Below are positions 11,046 to 21,524 of a DNA stretch of 64,000 nucleotides, in pieces. The translations under genes and the position numbers were made by a program. Location of the stretch: NCBI GenBank assembly GCA_015680685.1, contig MNCI01005245.1, forward strand, positions 486,351-550,350. Direction: 5' to 3'. Position 1 is the first letter of the stretch, and every line of letters begins with the position of its first letter. This DNA comes from Gnetum montanum (Eukaryota; Streptophyta; Gnetopsida; Gnetales; Gnetaceae). The notes under the pieces were generated by a model. It did no database searches. It was not told the origin of the DNA and saw only the letters and a list, made by a program, of their open reading frames with translations.

Positions 11046-12794
11046 GTCTCCCTACATGGTTATATTCATTGGGCTGCATAGTTGTTGGAGTGTTGATTGG
11101 TGGCTCGGATAAGGTAACAAGAGGCATTGAGCTCAAGAAGAAGGATGTACCACAATGTTGAACTTGTGCTGAGTTGGAGGATGTAGTGGTCTTAGAACTG
11201 TGTTGTCCCTTTCTACGACCATGCTTGAAGAAAGAACGCTTTTGAGTACCTCCACTACTATTGACAGTAGCAACACAAGTAACGTTTGTGGGTTGGTGCT
11301 GTGGTGCAAAACCTTCTAGTACAATTGGTGGCGATGTAGAAGGAGGTGAAGGATGGGAATATTGAGGTTGAGAAAAAGTGTAAGGCACATGAGGTGGTGA
11401 TCGTGTTGGATAGGATATGGGTTGATAAAATTTAGGAGAATGATAACAATGTGGTGAGATAGAAGATGTTGAACCAGTTGGGGAAATAGGATTCTGAACC
11501 TGATAGGTGCTTGGGTTCAGATGGTACGAAGGGTGTGACCAGTTTGGGGGTGGCCTCCCCCACAACTAGGTTTTTTGCCACTATGATTTAACATAGTATT
11601 TTTGTATGAACTCTAGAAGTAACATTCTTCCTCAATGCTCATGTAAATGTGACAATATTGGGCATTGACCTTTGGGGTGATTATATAGGCAAATGTTACA
11701 TTGATACATATGATTAGCAATTGAGTTCTTATCCTTATTCTTCTCAATCCTTCTTTCCAATTGCCTAGTGGTGTTCTGTCTTGTTTCTTGGTTTTTCATG
11801 GTTCTTCCTCTAATAATGTTGGCATATTCTCTACACTTTTCATGTATCCATTCCGTCATCTTATTGATCTTTGCCTCAATTTCATCTAGCGATTTTAGTA
11901 TTGGCAAAGATGATTCCACCTTCTTGAGGTAAGTTGATTTCTCCTCTTCATGATCATGGACCTTTGCTAATTCAAGATTTTGGTCCTATTGAAATTTCTC
12001 AACATTCTCCCATTTAGCTAACTCTTTTTCTTTTGCTACCTACTTAATAAGCTCTTGGAATTGCTGGGTTCGTAGCTTGTATAGTTGACCTTGGGCATAC
12101 ATCCCTAGGGTCTCCCTTGTTTCATTATGGAGCCCATCTATGATGTGGTACATTAGCCTTTCCTCGGAGAACCCATGGCCTGGGCAGTTTTTTAATAATG
12201 CATAATATCTATCTAAGGCCATGTCCAAGGGTTCATGTTGCTCTTGTTTCCACTTGTGGATTTGTTTCAAGGCTGACACTCTTGCATAGGTTTGATATCT
12301 TTCATTGAAGAGTTCTACCATTGTTGGCCAACGTTGAATTGATTTTGGTTTTAAAGACCTCTACCATACTTTTGCTCGGCCAATGAGTGTCGTAGGAAAG
12401 AGCTTAAGTTTTTTCCATCCATTATCAATGTTATTCCATACACAAGCATCATAGAAGGCTCGTAAATGTTGTTGCGGATCTAAATCATAGCCTCCTAAAA
12501 ACTTAGAAAAGTTGTTTAAGTCAAGCCTGGGTAGACGACTTTCCTTACGATGCCTGTAGGATATTCGAACAACCTCTTGTATAAGCGTTAGGCTCTTAGT
12601 GGCTAGTAGGGGTTCATCATCATTGGGTAGGTTATACATTCATGAGTTTGGACAATGTCTTCATTTATGTTCATAGGAAACTCCTACATCAGATTGGGTA
12701 CTCCAAACTTTATCTTCATCATTGTATAATTCGTTGGTTCTCTAATGAATTGCCCACTAGTTGTGGTGTTAGTAGAGTCTTGTGAGAGAGACAT
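10938..12794 (-). pseudogene. Element F gag
   Basis: Gag of the A family, starting at the ATG at 12794. Open stretches on the minus strand cover the gag core (12639-12361 and 12321-12040: DLNNFSKFLGGYDLDPQQHL, NERYQTYARVSALK, HIIDGLHNETRETLG), a Lys/Glu-rich linker with the zinc knuckle CNICLYNHPKGQC (11919-11632), and a proline-rich tail (11565-10948). The zinc knuckle has CX2CX3HX4C spacing. Frameshifts and stops break it into pieces. The 3' end is cut where the inverted U3 cap begins, and no pol is present. Confidence 0.8.
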
Positions 12795-12906
12795 TGTTGT
12801 GAACCATGTGTGACTTAATTAAAATTATTTCTTCCTAAAAGATGTATCATTAATACTTTGTTACAATGATCTTGTATGATGTAACTAATCTAAATAACTA
12901 GCACCA

Positions 12907-12924
12907 TCCCTAGCAATGGTGCCA
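12907..12924 (-). other. Primer binding site of F (tRNA-Asp type)
   Basis: The minus strand reads TGGCACCATTGCTAGGGA, which differs from the plant tRNA-Asp complement TGGCGCCGTTGCCGGGGA mostly by transitions. It lies one base inside the LTR end. Confidence 0.75.
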
Positions 12925-12925
12925 A

Positions 12926-13785
12926 TGATGACTGGTGAGGTACCCCTACACTCAACCATATGAATACAAGTGTTTCACTCACAATCCAGTTGAACTCCGT
13001 AGATGAGCTAGTTGTAGTATCTAGATAATTACTCGTTGATCACAGTTCCTTGTCTTCCCACTTGGACTAGTATATGCTTTATCATGTATGGTTTAGTCTA
13101 GAGTGAGATGTATGATATGTCCTAAACTAATGCTACTCCTAGAAGCAATGGAAATTAACTTTAATTAGGCTAAGAGGAAAGGGAGAGAAGGTCTATGCTA
13201 ATGGGTAATAGGGAGAGAGAATCTAAGCTAGCCTCAGTGCATGAGCATTCATTCCTTAATCATTCGTACACATCTTAGGCCTCGTGCATGACTACCACTG
13301 GGATTACCAAGCACATGGCCTAAGTACGCTACTGGGATACTAGGTAGTCACACATAGATGCTCATGATTAAGTAATACTCATTCTGCGTTTAATAATAAT
13401 AATAATTAAGTAATTAAATTAAGTGAATGTTGCAATTATGAAGTAATCTCAATCTTTATTTCCAGTCATGTGCGTGTCCAAGTACGTCACACTTGAATAA
13501 AGGATGTCGTACAATTACAATCATCACATTGTGGGCATGCATTGGGAAAAAAAGGGTTGAAAGGAAAAACTGACAAAAAGACTACTCTAACACTAAACTG
13601 ACTACTTAAAAATTGACTAAAAAATTGACTCCTCTCATGTGCCTACATGTGTATTTATAAGCTCAAACAGGATTCATGATATCATGTATCCAATATCATT
13701 ATTTGGATTGCAATATCGTGTACCTGATATCGTGGATCCGATATCGGGGGTCTGATATCATAGCTTGATGAATCATGATTCATTA
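12926..13785 (-). repeat. 5' LTR of F
   Basis: Reverse LTR with TATA (rc of TATAAATA) at 13652-13659 and, on its U3 side, repeated GATATC-containing units (13673-13765). The conserved CTACCACTGGGATTACCAAG segment appears twice in degenerate form in the U5 half. Tandem CpG motifs have partly decayed to TG/CA. Confidence 0.8.
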
Positions 13786-15227
13786 GAGAGGTAGTTTGAA
13801 ATGACCAAAATTAAAAATTAATGCTTGGCCACAGAGGTTACTAAACTTAGTGCCCACCTACCCAATCCCATGGTACTTGGCCAAGCAACCATAAGAGATA
13901 AAGCTTTCCAACAACTTTAACAAAAACTTAGAAAGGTTGAGTTCACAAAGGAATTAGCGGTCTTTGATCATTCCTTAGTAGATGCAGTGACGTACAACAT
14001 TCAAAGGACTTAGATTGAACTTGCCATGAGAATAACAACTTGACTATAGAAAACCATCACCTACTTTATGTTCATGTGCAAGAACAACAACTACAAGATT
14101 TTATATATCAATAGTAGGAGCAGCTAGCCAAAGTGAATAATGAACTAAGAAGATTGGTAGTTAAAAACACAAATCTCTCTATAGAGCAAGTCCAATCTCT
14201 TTGCTAAAAATCTATGATAGAGATAGTCGCCTGGAAGAACAAGGCTCTCACATTTGATAGAGTTAAAAATCACTACAAAGATCAAGTTAGTATATAGAAA
14301 GAAATTAATGAAAACATATCTAGATGAAGGAAAAAGTCAATGAGACCCTCTAGTTACTCAAGGAAAGAGGTGATGTCTAATAGCCTATCTTTGATGGACT
14401 CAATGACTACAAGAAAGCAAAGATCCACATAAAAGAGCTACAAATTAAGAAGATGATGAAGTACATGTGCTTGCTAATCTTCATTATGCAAACTTGGCAA
14501 TGCTTACTAGATAGTCATGATCTGAGTTGGAGAAATAAGTGGCCAACTCGTACTTGTTGTATGAGGTAGAGTTGAAGACCCATAAGAAGACTAGGCAAAA
14601 GCTTGAGATTGCCAACACTGAACTCGAGGTTCTCAAGGCAACATTCACCGATCAATGATCAACTATTGAGAACCTAGCCAAGAGGATGAATGACTACTAA
14701 GAGTTGCAAAATGCATCCAAGGCATTTAATGTTGAACATAAACTTTTCACTGCCTAGTTTGTCAATGTTAAGGAGCTATTCCTAGCAATGCCCTATCCCT
14801 AGGATGTTCTTACTCTGACCCACATTTGAGATGCTATGTGGACCATGAATGATCCCAAGGGAAAGGAGTAGAAGATGAAGGTAATATTGAATGCATTTCA
14901 TCTTCCACGAGAAGTTGCGGCTACTGTAGGATAATCACAACTACCTCAACCACCACATGCACCCAAAGTAGAAGAAGGTCCTTCGAAGCCTCAAGAACCT
15001 CCATGACCTGGGACCGTTTGATCTTCTTCAACGTCTTCATGCCATCTAAGGAATTTTGTTTGTCAATTTTATCCTTGTGTTTAATTTTGTTGTCTTGAAC
15101 ACCAAAATTTTGTAATTATTGTAAAATCGTACAGTTAAGCACTTTGGTTTGTGTATCTGTTTTGTCTATTAATAATCCCATACTTTTCCAAATTTTGTAA
15201 AGAACTTGAGGATGAGTTTTAGGGGTA

Positions 15228-16091
15228 TGATGAAATGTCATAGTTGGCTACATTAATAGGATGCCATCGATGTGACCCCATCAACATGGGGTTTGACCAA
15301 TTGACATGTTCCCATTAACAAGGCCCCCTATTTTTGCCTATAAATGTGCACCTTCAATTGCATTTATGGCATCAAGTCTCATAGTTGGAGCGAAATTCTT
15401 ACAGTTTTGTGATTTAGAAGTTAGAATATTTTCTAAGTGCCTGTAGTAGGAGTCAAAGAGTGTATGGATATTTATTTTGAGCATTGTTGTACCTAAGCAT
15501 TTTAGTGTGTGTGGCAATAAAGACAAGCTTTCTAATAGACCTTGCAAAACTTTGAAATCAATTAATTGTTTCTTTTATGTATTTAATATTTTAAGCAATT
15601 TTCTTTAATGTTTTAAGTAATTAATTAAGATAAGCTAAATAGAAATTAATTAAAACACATAAGTACGACTACTTCGAGCATGCACTTGGTGCTTAGTAAT
15701 GCCAGTAATGCTTAATGTTTGATAACCCAGTAGCGTTAAATGTGTTCAGGATGTGTACGGCAAGTGGGAATGGATGCTTATGTTAGGATTACTTAAGTGT
15801 TATCTAGTTAGTAGATCAGTTAAGTAGTTAGATAATTTATTACTCTATTCTTTATCTATAGCATCTTAAATCATACAAAGATAAGAATGATAAAAATCAT
15901 ATGCATCAGTTATACTTAATCATACTCTTGTACACACAAGTGTAAATGGGAAGATAACAATTACAACTGTTAGTTTCACCTCCTAGAGACTAGTGTACTT
16001 AGAAGGCTAGAAGTCTTTATAATTTGACCAAATCATGCATAGACACTTGTGACTCGTATGGTTGGGTACACGGTATACTTGACCCTATTCA
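15228..16091 (+). repeat. 3' LTR of D with polypurine tract
   Basis: Starts TGATGAAATG directly after the polypurine tract ending AGGGGTA (15219-15227) and ends ...CCTATTCA at the CTAGG duplication. TATAAATG is at 15339-15346. U3 carries GATGTGACCCCATCAACATGGGG-type repeats in place of the GATATC array of the A family. Length 864 bp. Confidence 0.8.
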
Positions 16092-16394
16092 CTAGGACAC
16101 TAATAAAAGAAGCTTAAAGTTCTTACAAATCATTGGAACCAAATTTAATCCACCAGTTGTTCACAATGCTTAAGCTCTGCAATGAAAAATACCAAACCTA
16201 TTTAAGAGTGTCTAATCTAAGAAAAAAAATCCAAGGGTAGAAGCAAGAAAATGATGAATCCTTAGATGTAGCCTTGGGCAGATACTATTATCTACTACAT
16301 AGATGCTCAAGCCATGGATTTTCTCAAATGAGTAGCTTCATCACATCATAGATGGGCTTTGTAACAAAATGAGAAAGACCCTTGGGATCCATGT
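16092..16394 (+). pseudogene. Element C gag, fragment 2 of 3
   Basis: Continues fragment 1 in the gag core: TLIKEA, KSLEPN, NEKYQTYLRVSNLRKKIQG, then RYYYLLHRCSSHGF and a segment ending at TLGI. Element B is inserted at the end of this piece, and the reading resumes at 31652. Confidence 0.8.
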
Positions 16395-17218
16395 TGATGA
16401 GCAACGAGGTACCCCTACACCCAATCATACAAATCATAAGTGTTCATGCACAATCTAATCAAATTCCATGGATGAGACTAGTTGTGGCATCTAGATCACT
16501 ATGCCTTGATCATAGTTTGTTGTCTTCCCACTTGGACTAGTGGTAGCTTTGTCATGTATGGTTTAGTCCAGAGTGAGGCATATGATTTTTATTATTTTAT
16601 ATTTTATTATTCTAAAATTAAAAATAGGTTGAAACTCAATTTATAATCAATTCAACTAATCTAATTGCTAATTAAACACATATAACACTGCTAGGTTACC
16701 AAAGATTAAGCGTTATTGGGATTACCGAGTCATACACATGCTTGAAGAAATCATACTTATGTGCTTAATTAATTAACATGCATGAAAATGTAAATATTAA
16801 CTAAGTACATGAAAAGTAAATTGCATGGAAAGTAAATCTAATCTAAGTTAAAGTGTTGCGATAAGAATCAATCTCGATCTTATTTTCGCTCATGGAATAT
16901 GTCTAGGTACATTGCCAATCAAATAAAACTTCATACAATTAACTTAAATCCAGTCTATGGGCACTCACTTATTGTTCTCTATGATTATGGAATAAAACTA
17001 TAAGAATTTGGCTATTCTATTTAACAAAATTATGAAAAACTATGCAAAACTCTCCTAAAATTATGAGCCCAAGCACTATATTTATAGGTAGGTTGATACC
17101 CTGCGACATTAGATATCTGACATTGCATCTGGGCTTCGACATCGAATGCCTGACATCGCATCTTGTCCCTGACCTCAGATACCTAACATCGGAGCAAATG
17201 AAAAAATGTTTTTTATCA
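16395..17218 (-). repeat. 3' LTR of B
   Basis: Pairs with 30782-31646. TATA (rc) at 17079-17086. The U3 array (17101-17195) uses a TGACATCG/GACATTGCATCTGGGC-type motif. The polypurine tract is next to it on the minus strand (ATCATGGGGTTA, about 17219-17230). Confidence 0.85.
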
Positions 17219-17239
17219 TAACCCCATGATTGAGTGAAT

Positions 17240-17960
17240 ACTCGTTTTCAAGTGTAGAAGAGAAGGAACAAATTCCTTACAAAATATTGGGTAGGTATGG
17301 GATTATTAACTAACATACAAACTAACTAGATGGAATAGATAGACTCTGAGTGCTGCATTACAAAATTTAATTCAAGTGGATGTATACATAATGACAGAGT
17401 AACAAAAAGACTAGATAGACTTTGAAGATTAAAAAATTTGTAGGGGTCTTCAAGAATCCACTAAAGATTATTCTCCTTGTTGTTGCTAGTAGTGGTAGAC
17501 TTTTAATCTTGATTATTATGTTGATGCTTCTCTAGTTATGCAAAACATTCTTGAAGGGTGGATTGAAATTTCTTCTCATCGCCCCATGGATCTAGCAAAC
17601 ATGCGAAGTTTGAGTTGCTATCTTGTATGTGCTATGATTTGCCCATGGTCATATCCTTAATTGTTCCTCTCTTGGCTTTGTTTTCGTGCCTAACAAAAGA
17701 CCTTCTTCCCTAGGTGTTTCTTTTAGCATCACCTATAGTCACCAAAGGATCAACATTAGTTGTGGTAAATTTTCCTTAATAATTAGCCCTTTTCAGATCC
17801 CTTAGTTTTCTTTTAAGCACTAGGTGATTACAACATACTATGCCCAAGGCTATGAGGTAACTAAAATTATCAAGTTTTTCACATTATTTTGATCAAATAC
17901 TATTAGTTACCATGATGTTCAAAAATAGGATGTTGGAAAAATTTCAAAAATGTTAAAGTA
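17240..17960 (-). pseudogene. Short 3' coding remnant of B (in place of ORF2)
   Basis: On the minus strand, downstream of the GGGGG motif that follows the donor in other elements, a broken reading contains DPLVTIGDAKRNT, a basic segment ENKAKRGTIKDMTMGK, and LLDPWGDEKKFQSTLQE. The last part is similar to the ORF2 C-terminal AQDPRTEEEKLQAILQ of A. Element I carries the same arrangement (61455-62130). It may be an ORF2 with a large internal deletion or a different small gene. The function is unknown. Confidence 0.45.
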
Positions 17961-17967
17961 GGTATCC

Positions 17968-18054
17968 TTAGCCCCCATGACTAATAAGCGTAACTTCAGA
18001 AGCATATAGTNTTAGCCCCCATGACTAATAAGCGTAACTTCAGAAGCATATAGT
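17968..18054. repeat. 43-bp duplication around a single N
   Basis: 17968-18010 and 18012-18054 are identical, with the N at 18011. Probably an assembly join. Confidence 0.8.
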
Positions 18055-18060
18055 TTTTTG

Positions 18061-19370
18061 AATAATTGAAACCAAAGGTCTAATTTAGAAGATGGCCAAG
18101 AAATATTAATGGATATGGAAATAGAAAAAAAGGAAAAATTAATGAAAAGATGAGAAGTAGTTCCAAAATCATTCATAAATTTAGAGAAACCATCATTGAT
18201 GTTCTAGAAGATGTGAAGGTTAGTTTAAAGCCATGATCAACAAATGTTATATAAGTGGGTCCTTCCCAAAGTAGGCTCCTACCATAATGCCCTTGCATAA
18301 CCACTTCTATAGATGTTTGTGGGCACTCAAGAAGTTAAATGTAGACCATACCTTTGATCCAAAAAACACACAACTGCCATGGTTAGGATGTTGCACTATA
18401 CTACACAAAACCAAAAGGCTTATAATTGCATGTAGCAGTGAGGTGAATAATCGAATGAGAAAGGATTGTAGAGATTGGGAAGTAAGATACTTTGACCATG
18501 TCCATTATAGGTTCTTGTGATAAGGGTGATTAAAATGAACATACCTATTTGTCCAAGTTCAAACTAAGTCCATACCATGAACAGTAACCTTGCATTGATG
18601 TGTTCCATCCTACCAATGATCATGAGTCCACAACCACCTCAAAGAACAATCACCACTCCAGAAAAAAAAAAAAGAGAAACAGGAAGGAAGGACTTTAGTT
18701 AGAGGGGTGCCTTTAAGCATGGGTAACATGTCTTTCTAGCCCCATAACCAATGCTTGTAGCCCATTATTATGTCTAAGGGGTGTGCTTTGAATTTCCATT
18801 GTTGTTTTTATTTTTTATTTTTTTTGTGTTTTTTTTAATTTGTTGTTGTTGTTGTTTTTTCGGATGGAAACCACACCATGCAAAGATAAAGCTTCCTTTT
18901 TATTGGTTGATAGGGGAGTGATGATACATTCCAAGAGGAGTCATAAACCACATGAAGGAAGTTAAGAAGAGAACCCACCAAGTCCCTTTGAAGTCACACC
19001 CTTTGCCATTCCCACTTGGTCATTCCCTCTTTCTTCAAGGTATAATGATCATTGACTAATTTTAATTTCATAAAAGGAGAACCAAATTATTTCCATGAAA
19101 AAGACCTTTTATTCAAAGAACTAAAGAGATGGATGACATGGTCTCACTACTTTACACAATTACTTAATCATCTTGATAGCATAGCACAAAAAACCCAACA
19201 CACAGTGTTGACTTTTGCATCATGACTTGGCAATTTTATTAATAAAAAATAAAAATACATTCATAAAGAAAAAAGAGAATGACTCAAGAAAAAATAAAAA
19301 TATAAAGAAAATAATTAGAAAATTCCAAAACTGATAAGCAAATCAATTAATTTCATGCATCTTTGAGATA
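18061..19370 (-). other. Inter-ORF non-coding region of B
   Basis: Holds the conserved blocks in reverse: block 2 at about 18252-18315 (GGGTCCTTCCCAAAGTAGGC) and block 1 at about 18690-18770 (TTAGTTAGAGGGG...CATGGGTAACATG). A T-rich tract lies at 18800-18860. There is no TATA plus motif array like that of A or G. The + strand ORF at 18287-18520 overlaps block 2 and looks accidental. Confidence 0.55.
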
Positions 19371-20380
19371 GTTTTATATTCTCATTTTCAAGCCACTGGG
19401 TGTCTTTTGGTTTAGTGGATACTATGTAGACTAGCTTTTGCTCACACGCTTGCTCCTGAACTTTATGGTGGGCCAATATGAGAGTTGTGTTAATATTTCA
19501 AACTTCTGGCTTAAAATTACATCCTTTATTATTATTGGTGATGCATGGATTCTTTTGCCTCTCCACAATGATAGGTTTATTATTTATGTCTTGTGTTGAA
19601 GTGGTAATGGCCTTGTGAGGAAGGTTGTTGCATCAGATTGGCCTTGTGCTGGTTCAGGTGATGTAGTAGGTTCATGAGTGTTTTGCTTTGGCTTGTAGCC
19701 TCTCCTCCAAAAGGGATGTTTTCAAAAATTTGGTTGAGATCTACTAGCATTATCATTTACATGTATGTTCGTAGCACAAGTGGCATTCTCTTGTTGATGC
19801 TGTGATGTTGAACCTTCCTGTGTTGTTGGAGGTGACATATGGTGAAGGTAAGTATGAGAATATTGAGGATATGATGCACAGTGAGAGGTGTGAGGTAAGT
19901 TGTTGTAGGATAATGATATTTGGGAGAGTGGTAGTATTGATTTGAGGTAGATGAAGTAGAACCAATCAAGGAAACAGATTGCTAAACATAATATTTATAT
20001 GGATTTGGCTGGTAGTAAGGGTACAGCTAATTTGGTAGTGGCCTCCCCCATTATTGTTGTTGTCGCCATTGTGGTTGATGCTAGTGTTGAGGTTGGTAAT
20101 AAGTCCCCCCAAGATAGTATAGTTGTTTTTGGGATTGTCTAAAATTATTGCATGGAATAGGAAATCTCCTAGGCATGTACTTTTGTACAAATTGAGAATT
20201 TAATGCCCCTACCCAATACTCATGTAGATGCAACAAGACTGGGAAATGGTCCTTTGGATGGTTATATAGGAATATGCCACATCCACCATCCTCATTTGTG
20301 GTTGAGTCTATAGCCTCTTCTTCTATGGCCATTTCCCCTTCTTACCAAAAAGTGTTCCTAGTTTTTTCTTGCTTCTTTTT
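19370..20380 (-). pseudogene. Element B gag, C-terminal part
   Basis: Continues the B gag after the insertion of A. The zinc-knuckle region is at about 20280-20250 and reads CGIFLYNHPKDHF, so two of the metal ligands are lost. A proline/asparagine-rich tail with frameshifts follows (20190-19753), then an EPAQGQSDATTFL-type end. Joining 20380 to 29414 (minus strand) gives an uninterrupted Lys/Glu-rich segment, which confirms the insertion point. Confidence 0.7.
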
Positions 20381-20410
20381 CCTCCTGATGAGACGCGGTT
20401 CACACAGGCC

Positions 20411-20526
20411 GCGATATCGCGTACGCGATATCGTAGCCGACGCGATATCGCATCCTCCGCGATATCGCGTTCTTCCCTACGATATCGCGTATGCGATATC
20501 GCAGTCTACCTCCATGTCTATAAATA
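20411..20526 (+). promoter_or_regulatory. LTR promoter of A: GATATC palindrome array plus TATA
   Basis: Six GATATC sites in about 90 bp, mostly in GCGATATCGC context. Two are paired as the 20-bp perfect palindrome GATATCGCGTACGCGATATC (20413-20432). TATAAATA at 20519-20526 follows after about 17 bp. The 3' LTR copy (28413-28542) has an extra degenerate unit, so the array varies in length. This arrangement suggests a dimeric DNA-binding protein, but none is identified. Confidence 0.75.
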
Positions 20527-20927
20527 AGAGGCAACTCTCCCTTGTTTGGGGATCCCAATTTTAGAGTAGCGAAGCTCTGGCAGTTTGATCCCTCCAGAGT
20601 TAGGATTTTTCACGTGTCTACCCACAGTGTGGTGAATGTAATTGTACGGTGTCTTTATTCGAGTGTGTCGTACTTGGACACGCACATGACTGGCAATAAA
20701 GATCGAGATTACTTCATCATTGCAGCATTCACTTAGTTTATTTATTTGTTATTTATTTAATGTTATTTATTACTTTCATAGCGCGGTGTGAGTATGACTT
20801 AACTACGAGCATCTACGGGTGTGTACGGCTAGTTAAGGAATCGGTTACTCATCGCGATTAGTCTCTCAACCTGAAACTCTTAGAAGCGGAACGAGTACGA
20901 CTTGATTACGAGCATTTAAGTGTGACT

Positions 20928-21049
20928 GCTTGGTAGCCCAGTGTTATAGCTAGGGGGATCTACGCTTGGTAACCCAGTGGCGTATTTGGGGTCTGCGCTT
21001 GGTAATCCCAGTGGCGTACCTAGGCCTATGCTTGGTAGTCCCAGTGGCA
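20928..21049 (+). repeat. Four tandem 33-36 bp units in the LTR
   Basis: Units start at 20928, 20964, 20997 and 21030, each beginning GCTTGGTA and containing CCCAGTGGCG or a variant. The 3' LTR repeats them at 28944, 28980, 29013 and 29046. Other LTR families in the window carry one or two such units, so A has amplified a conserved LTR segment. Confidence 0.85.
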
Positions 21050-21393
21050 GTCGTGCACGAAGTCCAAGATGTGTACGGTTGATCAAGGAATCGGTTGCTC
21101 GTCGCACTTAGGCTAGATTAGATTTCTTACCCTTTTCCTATTAGCTTAGATTAGTTAATATTATTTTCCACTGCCATCAGGAGTAGCGTTAGAATTAGAA
21201 CACATCATACACCTCATCTAGACTAAACCATACGTGACATATGCAAAACTAGTCTAGATGGGAAGACAGCGAACTGTGACCTAAGGCTAACTATCTAGGT
21301 GCCACAACTAGTCCATCTGCGGAGTTCGATCGGATCGCACGTGCGATGCTTGTTTCGTATGGTTGAGTGTAGGGGTACCTCGTCACTCATCAT

Positions 21394-21411
21394 TGGCGTC
21401 GTTGCCAGGGA
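21394..21411 (+). other. Primer binding site of A (tRNA-Asp type)
   Basis: TGGCGTCGTTGCCAGGGA matches the plant tRNA-Asp complement TGGCGCCGTTGCCGGGGA at 16 of 18 bases, and both mismatches are transitions. Confidence 0.88.
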
Positions 21412-21524
21412 TGGTGCTAGTTATCTAGATTAGTTAAATCATACAAGATCGCTGTAAAGGACTTAACGATATATCTTTCAGAAAATAATAATTATTAAAA
21501 AGTCACATAAATTCACATACAACA

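Larger units (their letters stand above)
10904..13785 (-). mobile_element. Element F: 3'-truncated element with inverted U3 cap
   Basis: Reverse element inserted in D ORF2. It keeps a 5' LTR, primer site and gag, then ends abruptly. Its left end is 34 bp of U3 start in the opposite orientation, so both outer termini are U3 ends and share the 20-mer TGATGAATCATGATTCATTA (10904-10923 and 13766-13785). Flanking GAGGG (10899-10903) and GAGAG (13786-13790) look like a decayed 5-bp TSD. Gag and LTR match the A/J family. Confidence 0.7.
9335..15021 (+). pseudogene. Element D ORF2 (split by element F)
   Basis: Decayed homologue of the A ORF2. Part 1 runs from the ATG at 9335 to 10903 and part 2 from 13786 to the stop at 15019-15021. 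The N-terminal part (about 9640-10200) resembles the putative plant transposon protein domain (PF20167-like), with WYMRETYLF then FPCLIQKL. A central segment open at 10401-10625 contains EISGNAATFSMHLE, shared with A and G. Part 2 is a coiled-coil type sequence ending in an Ala/Pro-rich tail. Its position 3' of integrase is that of env-like genes, but no signal peptide or membrane segment is evident. The function is unknown. Confidence 0.7.
345..16091 (+). mobile_element. Element D: Ty3/gypsy gag-pol-ORF2 element with inverted LTRs
   Basis: Long decayed element with gag, protease, RT-RNase H, integrase, an internal promoter and ORF2, all on the + strand, ending in a normal polypurine tract and 3' LTR (15228-16091). 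The left side is abnormal. Instead of a forward 5' LTR with primer site there is a reverse LTR (345-1169), a second partial reverse LTR (1170-1653), and then gag without its start. Both outer ends are therefore U5 ends. The CTAGG duplication still flanks the whole. Element F interrupts its ORF2. Many stops and frameshifts show that it is old. Confidence 0.8.
20386..21392 (+). repeat. 5' LTR of A
   Basis: U3 holds the palindromic array (20411-20502) and TATAAATA (20519-20526). The U5 half holds a four-unit tandem repeat (20928-21049). It is still rich in CpG, unlike the older LTRs. It ends CACTCATCA one base before the primer site. Confidence 0.92.

Noticed and set aside
18287-18520. 77-codon ORF on the + strand inside B
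   Set aside because: It overlaps the reverse complement of conserved non-coding block 2 and is not open in the other elements.
20411-20502. GATATC repeats as a CRISPR array or satellite
   Set aside because: Units are short, irregular and palindromic, lie in LTR U3 just before a TATA box, and recur at the same place in other LTRs. They are promoter elements of a plant retroelement.
20916-21107. Minus-strand ORF with repeated GLPS residues
   Set aside because: It is the reverse translation of the four tandem LTR units, and the same place in the other LTR is non-coding.
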